From assembly GCA_002946415.1 (NCBI GenBank), contig NJPS01000079.1, positions 558,001 through 622,000 on the forward strand: a stretch of DNA of 64,000 nt, written 5' to 3'. This DNA comes from Rutstroemia sp. NJR-2017a BVV2. Its lineage: Eukaryota; Ascomycota; Leotiomycetes; Helotiales; Rutstroemiaceae. A program made the translations under genes and the position numbers. Shown here one piece after another: positions 34,208 through 45,725 of the stretch. The notes under the pieces are model-generated. The model was not told the origin of the DNA. It ran no database searches and saw only the letters and a list, made by a program, of their open reading frames with translations. Within the stretch, counting starts at the first letter, position 1, and every line of letters begins with the position of its first letter.

Positions 34208-37200
34208 TTACTCGTAGGGGTTGAACTCGTCTGCGTGTGCGGCATCTGTTTGGAAGTATACGATATCCAGCCACTCTCCCCGACGCTCTTTGGTAGAAGT
34301 ACGGCCGACACATTTTAGGCGAGATTCCTCCATGATCCAAAACCCTTTCAAGAACTCCTTGATCCAGAGGTAGTTGGGATCATTGTTTTTCAAAACCGGA
34401 AGCTCAATAACAATCTGGTGGCATCTACGGGTACCATCGGTCTCATAGACGGGATCGAGATCCGGGTTGAGCCAGTCATAGCCGTCTTTGGCGGCGTAGG
34501 CCCGCGATACAAGCTGCAACATTCTATCCATCAGGGAGCGACCGATACCTTTCCGGGCGAAATTGTGATCCACATACAGATGCATGTTGGTGGTGTATCG
34601 GGAACGACCATTAATCTTACCGGAAATCCCACAGCCACGAGCCTCGCTGAATGCGAACCCGATGATGTGCTCATACTGAGGCAGTTTTGTCTTCCTCTTT
34701 GCCTGAGGACTTTGCATGGGAACACGGCCTTTAACTGCAACAATGAACGGCAACTTTTCTTCCTTGGCGTTGTTGATCAGGAACAAGATGTCTCCCTCCG
34801 TGAGAGGATCTTGATCTTCCGGAATGTATGAGTGGTCGATGTAATGATTGTATATTTGTAGAATATGTGTACTATCTGACTCAATAGCAGGGCGAAGATA
34901 AGTGTCGATCTTAGGTCTGAATGGATTTGGTTCAGGTTCTCTTGCTAAGATCGTTTGTTGATGCATCTGACTTTGCGTGATTGACATCTCTCTTGACTTT
35001 TGGCTCTTTTCAAGTTTCTTGATATACAGCTCAGACTCCTTTCTAGCAGTTTGGTTAAGTCGCTTCACTTCGCTCGATGAGTTTTTGATATCTTATAGTT
35101 TGGTTAGCAAATACTATGCGAGGTGGAGTAATCAACGGGAGCCGCTGTAGCTTACCTGGTAGATCGGGGTCATGAATCGGTGCTTCAACGAGGATGTAGT
35201 TATTAACCACACTCTTGCCGCTCCAAAATTCCTCCGAGGATACGTCCACGAGATCCGGAGGTCGCGCAACCGCGGCTGCCCACTCCGTGATATATGCAGA
35301 GATAAATCCAGTGTCGAAGTCTCCACGTTCTTCCCAGATTGGCGGCGGCATCCAAGTTTTGCCATCCCAATCAACCAAACCAATCCTGGCATCTTGTGTT
35401 TGGGTTGCTCTTACACCTTCTCTGGCACCGATATTAGCAATGGGATTGCTAGGCTTTTCTCCAACGTCTGAGATGCTAGACACCGACCAGAAAGGTGGTG
35501 AGGAAGCAAAGCTAGCCGGCTGCTTTTTCTCTTGTGGGATGACCTTGTCAATATTGGCGTTTGCTTGAATGACCATCTGAACAATGTCTTTGTTCTGGTT
35601 CGCGTGGGAGGTGCCGACGGCCATGTGAGATGCCGTGTTCCAACCGGCCACCAGGTCATCCTTGACGAGTTTGGTGCCATTCGGGAGTTTGACATCATCA
35701 TTCTTACGCATCTCGGCGATGTTTACCTCCTCAAACTTTCGCGCGTCAGAGGTATCCTGGTTCTGAGCGGGTCTGAGAGCAGCGACCTCAACGCTTCCTC
35801 TTTCCTGTACATCAGAGCTAACAGCTTGAACTGAGTTTCCCTCAGGAGTAAGAGGAGCAAGGGTATTGACTCTTATAGCATCTTTCGGAGCAGGAGAGTG
35901 ATGGAGGGCGGCGGGTTTTGTCGATTGTTCCAAGGTGGCCTTAGCACTGTGACGCGGAAGAAACTCAGCAAGTTGAGCCTCATCGATAGCAAGCTTAGGT
36001 CTATTCTCTTCAGCCTCAGCATACGTAGGTTTTTGAGGCGAGGGCTTCTTGGTAAGAACATTCTTTGGCTGTTCCGGTGTTACGTTTTTCTTATCAATAA
36101 AAGCTTGAAACTCTTCATCTGCCTTGCTGAGGAGTTTTCCCTGTGACAGCCTCACTCTCATCCACTGTAGATAACAGAGGGTTAGCAGGCTTCACATATT
36201 TGAAAATGCGAAAGTTGATCGACTGTGGTGGGCAATTCATGCACCAAGAAATAAGAATATCTGGTTATGCCTAGATGGCATTGGTTTAACATACCGGGTT
36301 GTCGGGTGCAGCAACTAAAGGCTTCTGCGTTGACATAGCGTCCATATTTGAGATGTCAGATATTTTGGGCGAGATGGGTTGTTTCGTAACTGGCAGAAGC
36401 AATGTCAGACTTGCGGGGCCGAAGCAGGTAACGGAAAAGATCGTCTTACCAGATGGACAATTAACTGAAATCTCTTTCAACTCTCCTGTAGGTAGTGAGA
36501 GATCCGGATCGGCGACGTTAAGACTTGTTGGGGAAGCAGCATTCACTGTTCCGAAGTTTGTTAGAGTCTTTGGTTTCAGCTCAACGGGGAAGGAGGCAAA
36601 ATTATCTTCAGATCGAGAATACGTACAAGGAATATTTTCCTGGGTTTTTTGCAAGATACGGCGCTGGTTCTTCCCCGCTTGTTCTTCCTCTCTCTTCAGC
36701 AGCATCGCCATGAAGTCATTCTCTCGCATAGTTGGGCGCGCGATAGTAGCATATTCCGCGAGCTTCGCAGAGACGGTGGGTGAAATGTCACTCATTTCTT
36801 CACTCGGGACCGCTTGTGCAACTCTCAACGCTTTATCCATAACCACTGTTTGAATTTTTGATGGTGAAGTAGATTGGTGGCTTCGCAACTCTCGTTCTTG
36901 TAAGTCCTTGAGCAGGTAAGCTTGAAACTGCTCTTCCGGTATGAGAGCTTTTGGTATGGACTTTTGAGGTGAAATCTTGGTAGGCTTTTGAATAAACTGT
37001 TAGTGATGAAGAAAAGCTTGAAGGTGAGGTGAAATGACTTACTGAATCGAGATTAACTCCTCCAGAACTGTCGTCGACGACGGATGGTGATGACTGGGTG
37101 ACAGAAGAAACGTTTGAATGATCAGTTGGCCCAGGATTTATTTGCACGGTAGGTATGAAGTTAGCTGCACTTGCGCTCAATATGTTTGTACTGGAAGAGC

Positions 37201-37780
37201 TTCGTTGCACGGGGTTGAATTCTTCGGTCTTTGCGCTTAGTTCATAGGTGTTCTTGACAGGTCGCTCAGGTTGTTGTCGGGTCACTTTCTGAGTAGTTGT
37301 GACGATTCTTCGGTGAGGAGGAACATAAGCTGGATTCATGAACTTTGAAGTCTGCATAAAGGACCCTGCTGGCCCATCGTGGTAAAAATCTGTCGGCACA
37401 TTTAGTGCTTGATGCAATGATGCTTCCGGTGCTACAGAGAACTTACGACGCGAGTTTTGTAATCCTCCATATTTTGCAAGAAGGTTCTCACTACTGATTG
37501 CCCCATTGGGCCCGGGAGACGAGACAGAGGTTGGGACTGCGTTTCGATTCATGATTGATGGCATACAGTGTCGACCGGGTGTGAGTGTAAGATCTGGCTG
37601 ATTCGCCCAGATCGAGGTGGATAGACCGCAGTTACCGCCCTTTTTCTCAATCACTGAATTCAGAGCACTCTGAATCAAGTCGAAGTATTCTCCTTTTGGT
37701 TTGCCGTTATTAAAGAAATACGTTGAATTGAACTCCTCATCGGAGCCGCTTTCTTGTGAGGAGTTGGGGTCCTGGGACAT
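34208..37780 (-). CDS. Large protein with C-terminal GNAT acetyltransferase domain
   Basis: 1110 aa from four exons: 37780-37043, 36996-36295, 36164-35156 and 35091-34208; total 3333 nt, in frame. The ATG is at 37780 (MSQDPNSSQESGSDEEFN). About the first 850 residues are mostly low-complexity and Ser/Pro-rich, with short conserved-looking islands (PAYVPPHRR, WMRVRLSQGKLLSKADEEFQ, KTWMPPPIWEERGDFDTGFI). The last 230 residues form a GNAT fold: YLRPAIESDSTHILQIYNHY, LPFIVAVKGR, and motif A HLYVDHNFARKGIGRSLMDR with the R-x-G-x-G/A acetyl-CoA loop. The acetyl acceptor is unknown; N-terminal or small-molecule acetylation are equally possible. The third intron has a TGCTAAC branch site. It is divergent from arl2. 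No gene name can be given. Confidence 0.88.
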
Positions 37781-38589
37781 CCCCACTACCCGGGAAGTCT
37801 GTGGATGGTTTCGAGAAATTGGTATTGACTAGTGACGGGAGACAAAAGAGTATGCACAATGAGCGACCGACAATAACCTATAGAGAATCGATTCCGACAA
37901 TGCCTTGTTGCACAGTAGAAAGTATCAAACGTGTTTGTGGGGTGACGGTTCAAGTAAACGAAAGTGAAGCGGAAAAGACAAGAACGCGTCTATTTAGAGA
38001 ATCAGTGTTGTCGGGACGGAGATATGCTTATATTGTTCGTAGCTGGAAAATATATCAAGTTTGAAAGTGAATTTGTTTGTGTGCTGTACATCATTACAGC
38101 AAATCAACCGAGTCAACCAAGAATAAGAATGAGAGTATATTCAATTCACCAAGGCGGAGGTGCATCACCGATTTCAAGAACCAGACTTTGTCTATTGAGA
38201 TCATGGTAGCTGCAGATATATAGAGGCAACTACCCAAGACGGTTCAGAGAGAACATGCAGGCGAAGCAGGAAGGTACCCGAATAGGGAAGTGACATGTTC
38301 ACTACCAATTATCAACGACATATCTGCGAAAACGTTTACACCCTGAAAACCAACCAAGAAAGAAGTGACAGAGATACGTTTCCTCCACCTGCAAAGTTGT
38401 GCTAATCTTCTGCATCAGAAGTCTTAGGCTCCCCTTGAGTGACTGCCGTGCCCAGTTACGTGTCACGTGAGCTCAATCTTCGACAGGATCTTGAGAGCTC
38501 CAAGTGGAACCACACAACCTCGAAATTTTCATCGAAACCCCCAGCGAATTTAAACAAGACGAGTCAGAAATAGGAACAGTTGATTCAAA
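37781..38589. promoter_or_regulatory. Divergent promoter region between the GNAT gene and arl2
   Basis: 809 bp between two outward-facing starts. No convincing open frame or known element was recognised. Confidence 0.45.
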
Positions 38590-39446
38590 ATGCTGTCGAT
38601 CTTGCGGAAAGCAAGACTGAAGGATAAGGAGATGAGGATTTTGATGCTGTATGAGGCCGTCCAACAGATAAATTTATCATGCTGATGAATTACTGGAATA
38701 GTGGACTGGACAATGCCGGCAAGACCACCATAGTCAAAAAGATTATGGATGAAGATGTCCATAGTGTTAGCCCAACCTTGGGGTTCATTATCAAGACTAT
38801 TGACTATGAAGGGTAAACTTCACAACTCAGAGGAAGTAACAACAATATGCTCACTCTTGCAGTTACAAGCTCAACATCTGTAATACTACCATTACTGTTA
38901 CCTCCGTTCATCCTCCGATGGTCTAATACCGAGGTTTTATTATAGGGGATGTTGGCGGCCAGAAGACGCTTCGATCCTACTGGAGAAATTACTTCGAGAA
39001 AACCGACGCTTTGATTTGGGTAGTTGATGCTACAGACCGACTACGTATCGATGACTGTAAGGAGGAACTGCATGGTTTACTGCAGGAAGAGGTTTGTGAC
39101 GAAGCACTCGGGTGTTTGTTGTTGTGCTTCACCGCCCTAACCGTTTTCTCCGTAGAGACTCTCAGGGGCAAGTCTCTTGGTCTTTGCGAATAAGACGGAC
39201 GTGACTGGATGTATGGATGAAGCCGAGATCCAAGAGGTCGGTCAACTTTAGTGAAGCCCGAACATTCGAGGTGTAAAGTTGTCAGAAGAAGTGGAACATG
39301 CTAACCGCATATAGATGTTGCAACTAAGTTCAATCCGGACACACAAATGGCACATCATTTCTTGCAGTGCAATTACGGGCAAAAATCTGAAGGAGGGATT
39401 GGCTTGGGTGGTTGAAGATTCGAAATTACGACTGTTTCTATATTGA
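38590..39446 (+). CDS. arl2: ADP-ribosylation factor-like GTPase Arl2 (Cin4/Alp41)
   Basis: Small GTPase that with tubulin cofactors C, D and E controls alpha/beta-tubulin dimer assembly; 181 aa. Six exons were rebuilt: 38590-38648, 38702-38812, 38863-38879 (only 17 nt), 38946-39091, 39156-39236 and 39315-39446; total 546 nt, in frame. The N-terminus [20 protein letters not shown] precedes the P-loop GLDNAGKTT. Then come [10 protein letters not shown] (switch I), [18 protein letters not shown] (switch II, diagnostic of Arl2), ANKTD (N/TKxD) and CSAITG (SAK-like). It ends [10 protein letters not shown]. Read without splicing the locus looks broken. The last donor (GTCGGT at 39237) is weak; retaining that intron gives a stop 15 nt later and removes the C-terminal 44 residues. 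Identity is firm. Confidence 0.92.
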
Positions 39447-40330
39447 GGCCGACACCTGCCAAGCAGAAGTAGAGCGGGCGAGGTAGACGGAGGTACTTGT
39501 ACTAGATTCGTCATTCGGTCATTGTGGTGGGAAACGAACCCGACGAATGGGGGTTTTCCCAGAGAGAATGTTGAAGGTGTACAAAACATTACTAGGACTA
39601 CCCGGTGCTATAATCAATAGTGTGATAGCAAAGGTTCCTTTTGTTTGTTTTGTTTGTTTTGATTGTCGGCCTTTTGGCCCAGTTTTACTCGCACTGCTCA
39701 CAGAGGCTCCATGGCCAGGGATCTCATGTCTATGGTACGATACGCGGTAAGGTTACGGGGCGCAACAGCCGTTGAGAGGTTTTGTTTGTTTGGGCCGCCT
39801 AAGCGCGTTTGTGAGCCGTTTACCTCCCTCGTCCATATTTATGAAAGGGTGATGATATTTCCGTAGTTATTTGAGATCCTCGGAGCATGTAGCCGTATTT
39901 GCATTGCACAGAAATGCAAAAGATCGGAAGCAAAAGTACCCGCACCGCTGTGTTAGGTCTCTTACCGATATCAATTAATAAATAGGTTAATAAATAACAA
40001 ATAAAAATAAAAAATTGCTCCATTACAGGGGAACAATGCCACGTCTGTAATGTCCTGTACAGCTTCGTAAACTAAGGTGAATGTGTTTGGCAAGCTCGCA
40101 AGCTTGCATCTGCACTTACGAAACCTTGAAGCGAAACCTATTAAGTAGCTTCTATGGTCCCTGCCTGAATGCTAGAAGAATTCCTTCTGAGGTCCGGATC
40201 CATACTCAACAACCTCGACCCCTCGGAGCAACGCGTTACCCCGCTGGATATCTGAACTTGGATTGTCCTGTTTTGTGATAAACTACTCAGCAAATCTCTG
40301 CCGTTGGTGCACCGCCTCTATCCTATAAAC
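39447..40330. other. Intergenic region between arl2 and the gelsolin-type gene
   Basis: 884 bp. A pentanucleotide-like TTTTG/TTTG run lies at 39639-39661. No gene is seen; the right end should be the promoter of the downstream gene. Confidence 0.45.
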
Positions 40331-43300
40331 ATGTCGAACACCGAGGGGGAGCCAGATGTGAATGACTTTCTGATGCGTATCAAGGAGTTGGGCAACAAAC
40401 GGGACCAAGAGGATGAAGATCGCACCCGAAAACTAGAAGAAGAGATTCTACAGGGCAGAAAAGAGAGACAAGCACGCAGAGCGGGTAAATAAACAATTTA
40501 TTGATCTTTACAAAACAAATATCCCTCGCGCGGACCAATCCACAATACGACAGGTCAAGTCCGTACGTACGGTTGCTAATGTTTATATCAGAAAGAGCTC
40601 TCTCCATCTCACCAACAAAATCCTCGCCAGCCAGCACTCCAACCAGACCAAGATCAACCATTATCTCGAACTCGGAAAGTCAGATTACTCCAGAATCGTC
40701 TCGGCGCGGGAGTGTCGCCGATACCGCCATGGAAGCATTAACGAATTCGAGCTCGGCACTAGACTTCAAGCGAACATCACAATTCAGAGATTCACCGTCA
40801 AGTGCAATGCCCTCGCGAAATTCACCTTTATCCTGGGCTCGCAGACCAGACTCTTCCGACAAACCAAGAACTCGTCCACTATCCATGATAGCAATTGACA
40901 GTACAAAGTTGGGCCAGGCAAGCACACCGACATCTGATGATATGACACCTGGTGAAGACATCAATCTTTCTCGAGAACAAATTGCGGAATCATTAGCTTC
41001 CAAAGACCCCGTCTGGTTTAGGCAAACCGCAGATCGAGGCGTAAATTCGCCAGCATACAGGAAGAATCAAGTGGAGGACGAGGAGAGGTCAACTCACGAG
41101 GCAATTCAGATGCCAGGAATGTCGCGCGTCGATCCAATAACCGATAAACCAGCGGACGAAACTGGTGACTCTTCTTCCTCACCTACACGGCGAACAAGGT
41201 CCACAACAGTAGGCAGCGTTCAGTTTGGGAGTGGCTCTAGAGCGTCATACCACGGAAATTCAAACGCGAGCATGGGCTCACCTCTTCCGATGTCCGATGC
41301 CCAGAGACTGGATCCGCCAAGCTCAGAAGCTTTTACAGAAACCCGCGGGTTAGCTATGTCGCCTTCACAAGGACGCATCTCTCCAGATAGATCTGAACGG
41401 CCTTTCTCACAAACAAAAGGAATGGGAGGCTTTGTCCAAAGTGCTATGATGAAGAGATCCGAAAGCATGAATAAGCGGTGGAGTGCCCAATCAACTGGCC
41501 GGAAAGATTCTATTAGCACTCGGAATTCTTACGAACCTAATACCGCTAGTCTGAGCATGGATAATTTGTCTCTCTCTGGCTCGAGACCGACATCAAGACC
41601 TACTTCAAGTCATAGCAATGCTACAATGACCCAAGAGACCCAACGACCAGACACATCGAATTCGATGAGAAGCACTATGACTGCCTCTACGGCAAATGAA
41701 GGCTTTACAAGACCATCATTTGGCTTGACTAGATCGCAAACTTCTATAGACATAAGAGATGACGATGCTTTGACATATAAACCGTTCGAAACTCAAGAGA
41801 CTCCTCCACTTAGTCCGTCAAAGGCAATGGATCAAAGAAGATGGAGTCCGACAAAATCCAGTTGGCTCGAAAGTGCGTTGAACAAACCGGAGTCCCCGAA
41901 GCCTAAAGCTACACCCCCGCCACAACAGCCAGCCTGGATGACCGAGATCAGCAAAGCCAGACAGAAATCGAGCGTTGACTTGGGCCGTCCTGCCATCAAA
42001 CATGAGGTCAATATTGGCGGATTGATGAGATCTCCCGCGCCTGGCCCTCTGCCAAATTCTTCAAACGTTCGAGGATTAGCTAGCGCTTTCGCTCCAAGCA
42101 TTACACCTAAGCGAAATATCGAGAGTATGATCAACCAAGACAGTAAAAGCAACGCTGAGAATGCCAATACTGAAGGAGCTTCGACAACTTCTACTACCAT
42201 TTCAAAAGGAGTAGCCAGCACGCCTGTGGGACTGCCCAAAACCAAACCTGTGACACCACCGAAGAATGATTTCCGTTCGGTTCTAAAGCCACGTCAAGCT
42301 CCAGCTGACGAAAAGAGCAAGGAAGAACCTGAGTTCAAAAACATCTTTGGACAACTTCGAAGGACGAAAACTCAGAATTACGTAGCTCCAGACCCTCTTA
42401 AGGACAACATCTTAAGGGGTAAAGTAGGCCTCAACATAACAGGCGGCCCTAAAAAGACAGAACGTCAGGATGAGTTTAAGGAGGCGATATTGAAAAAGAA
42501 GGAAGACTTTAAACAAGTCCAAGCGGAGGGGAAAGGTGTGAGCAGATCTTCCAGCAATGCCGGACAGGATGCAGCTTTACCAGAAGCGCTAGCCAGGAGA
42601 CAGACTTTGATACGGAATGGTTCTATTTCTGGGTCAATTGTCTCTCCATCTTCGGATGCAAAATTACCATCACCCTTTGCTGCAGAGAGCCCTACACCCG
42701 CCCTAGTGAAAGAAACGAGTGCACCGGGTCGTCTCCAAGCTAGAAGTCCTCCTGTTGGTGGCAAGCTTGCTGGGAGGTTCAATCCTGGTCTCGCGGATCT
42801 CCTGGCAAGAGGCCCACCGTCACTTGCAAATGAGGCATCAAAGTCAGTCAGCCAAACTGCTTCGACAACCGATGCAGAGCCAACGGAGCCTGGGCCACAG
42901 TTGACACACATGACTAAAGGTCGTGCTCGTGGACCTAAGCGTAAAGCGCCAACCACAACTCAAGCAGCCCAAACTGTGGTACCCAGCACTGAAATAAACG
43001 CCGAGCCCAAGGCCGATTCACCTCTAACAACATTCCCTCCACCGAAGCAAATGCCTGATGCTGTTACAAGTCCACGACAATCTCCTCCTCTAGAGACAAA
43101 CACGGAAAAACCCCAGGAAAGTTTCTCGAGCTCACAGCCTTCATCTCCCCGTAAATTGGACATGAAAAGAAGGTCTCTCTTCCTACAGGAAGCTTCGAAG
43201 GACAAGGTCACACCACAGTTGGAAGCCCCAAAACCACTCTCCCCAGTCAAAAATGCTAACTTTACCGAGTCAATGGTGAAGACACAACCCAACAAGATCG

Positions 43301-45121
43301 AGGCAGGTATCAGACCGGATGCGAAATTGGAGTCTCCAATACCCCTTAGATCCTTTACTCCCCCCAGAGATCGCGAATTCCAGACATATACAGAACCAGA
43401 TTCCCCCGAAACCGCTAAACTTCGCCCCGCTCCACTCTCACCAAGAAAGGCAAACTCGATGAAAGCACTGCCTCAACCCAAACTCTCTCCACTGGCACTT
43501 GATAAGCCATTACCCTCTAGTCCAAAAACCAGTCCCGCATCAGACTTCCCTAGCGGGCTGAGGCGCTCAAAATCGGTCAAAAATGCCGCAGCAATGTGGG
43601 AACAGTCAACTGTAGAAAGCTCACCTCGAACTAGGTCGCCAATAAAGTTGCCTACCTACGATGACGAAAAGGCCGCAGCGGTAGGAGCGGGTTTACGACC
43701 ATTGAGTCCATCAAAAACAGGCAGAGCTACTGATGCGGGTGTTCAAGCAGACCCTAGGCCTTCTTTACAAGCAAGCTCTGCGAGACCTCTTCCAAACCCA
43801 CCATCCAAGGCGATCTCGTCACCACCTGTGAACGGTGGCCTTCGTTCTCCTAGTTTACAGTACTCTCCAGTACCCCAAGCATCTGAAGCCTCTCAACTCC
43901 TTGCAGACTTTTTCGGAGATGATGCCAAACCAACGTCGCACTTTGCAACGGATACGGCGGGCATCTTGATGATGAGAGCTGAGCCACCTTCCGATATTCG
44001 AACCATCCAAGCAAATTTGTTCCAGATATCAGCAGATGGAAAGAAGCAACCTGTTCCCACTCATCAAGAGCGTGTGTTGTTCGAGCGTGAGATGTATTTA
44101 TGTCCACACACGTTTACCACTCCAGCCGGGAAGAAAGTTTTTGAAGTTTATTGGTGGGCTGGGGATGAAGTACCAGCATCAACGGTCGCTAACGCAGAAA
44201 TCTATGCTGAAAGGGAGGCTAGGAATTTAGGTGCAAGATTAGTCAAGATACGACAGGGCACAGAGACACCAGAATTCTATCAGGCTCTTGGAGGCATCAT
44301 CATCATCCGAAGAGGATCTGCGAACAAGTATGATTCTCTTGCCCCACACATTCTCTGCGCAAGACAACAATTCGGCATGATCGTCTTCGATGAGGTTGAT
44401 TACTCTGCAACAACATTGTGTTCTGGCTTCCCCTACCTTATTTCAACCCCGACAGGCAAGACATGGTTATGGAAGGGCCGAGGCAGCACTGCAGAGGAGC
44501 TTGGCTGTGCCAGACTGCTTGGAATGGACATTTCAATGACTGGTGATATTGAAGAAGTTGAAGATGGCCTCGAATACGCCTCATTCCTTAACGTCTTTGG
44601 TTACGGCTCTTCGATACCACAATCTGCGGATCATTGGCGACTCAAGCCAAACTACAGCAGATACGCCTCTCGCTTGTTCCGTGCCAACCCTTCCAGCAGG
44701 CACCAGGTTTGTCCCACACTTCTCACATCTACACACCTATGCTAACTCGACCCAGATCATTGAGATTACACCCTTCACACAAGCGGATCTTTCACCGTCT
44801 AACGTCTACGTTCTCGACGCGTTCTTTGAAATCTACATCATCGTCGGCGCCAAGGCTCAGTCACAGTATGGCGCTTTCCACAATGCTCTGCTCTTTGGAC
44901 AAGAATACGGCATCCTTGCAGCCAGCATGGAAGATCGTCCATTCGTCCCGGTGTCGACCGTTGTTATCGAAGGCATCCCTAAAGATCTCAAGAGCGTATT
45001 CAGGAAGTGGAACGACAAGCTCTCACCAACCATCATGCACCCCCCGTCGAACAATCTGAAGAGAGGTAGAAGTTTAAGAGTCGTGCCATTGACAGCGGCG
45101 TTGGAGGCTACGAGAGGTTAA
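40331..45121 (+). CDS. DUF4045-gelsolin actin-binding protein
   Basis: 1544 aa from three exons: 40331-40484, 40592-44706 and 44756-45121; total 4635 nt, in frame. The N-terminus (DVNDFLMRIKELGNKRDQED, then a charged helix) starts the DUF4045 region. This continues as a very long Ser/Pro/Thr-rich, probably disordered segment of about 1100 residues with many S/T-P sites and basic motifs such as KRRSLFLQEA. The last 360 residues carry gelsolin/villin repeats: TAGILMMRAEPPSDIRTIQA, FEVYWWAGDEVPASTV, and FYQALGGIIIIRRG. The C-terminal repeat is NVYVLDAFFEIYIIVGAKAQ. Gelsolin repeats bind, sever or cap actin under calcium control; this fungal fusion is poorly characterised. Phosphorylation by proline-directed kinases is an inference from the S/T-P density. 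Confidence 0.92.
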
Positions 45122-45725
45122 TTGTAATTGGTATTTGGAGGCGAAGAGAACGCTGCATCGGATCGGAGTACTCGGTTCTATGGAACGCATGCATGCATAT
45201 GCTTGGAGTAGAGCGACGATAAAAATATATGCTTTATGTAATATAGGCATACTGGAGTATGGTTGGAGGGGTGGGACGGGGCGTCTTTTTATGTGATAGA
45301 TGGATGGGAATTGTGCATATTTTGTAAGAGTTGTAAGAACATCGAATATTAGGTTCAATATTGTTTTTGATTTTTTTACTTGCAATAATTGACGGGTTCT
45401 GGAACTCGTATTTTAGCCGTGCTTGGGAGGCGCTCTCTCTGTCTGGAAATTGCTCGTGGAATAGTCGCTGTATGGGCAATCACGGCAGCTTCAATTACTA
45501 TACTGGGGCAAGACTCATCCGTAAACTTCAATGCGAGTTAAATAGTCCACGATTTAAGTGTATGTTCATGAGTAATGTAGCATGACTATTAGCCATGGAT
45601 ATATATGCATCATGCAACCTCTACATCATGCCTATGTCTACGTTATTCTATATGCAGCTCTGCCGTCTATTATACAACTAACACTCAACCCAAATCACAC
45701 TCAAATCACACCCAAATCGCCACCA
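45122..45725. other. Convergent 3' flanks
   Basis: 604 bp between the stop codons of the gelsolin-type gene and the second Zn2Cys6 regulator. AT-rich, no gene seen. Confidence 0.5.

Noticed and set aside
38590..39446. Locus first looked like an arl2 pseudogene because of several in-frame stops
   Set aside because: Splicing five short introns gives a full 181-residue Arl2 with every GTPase motif and a total length divisible by three.
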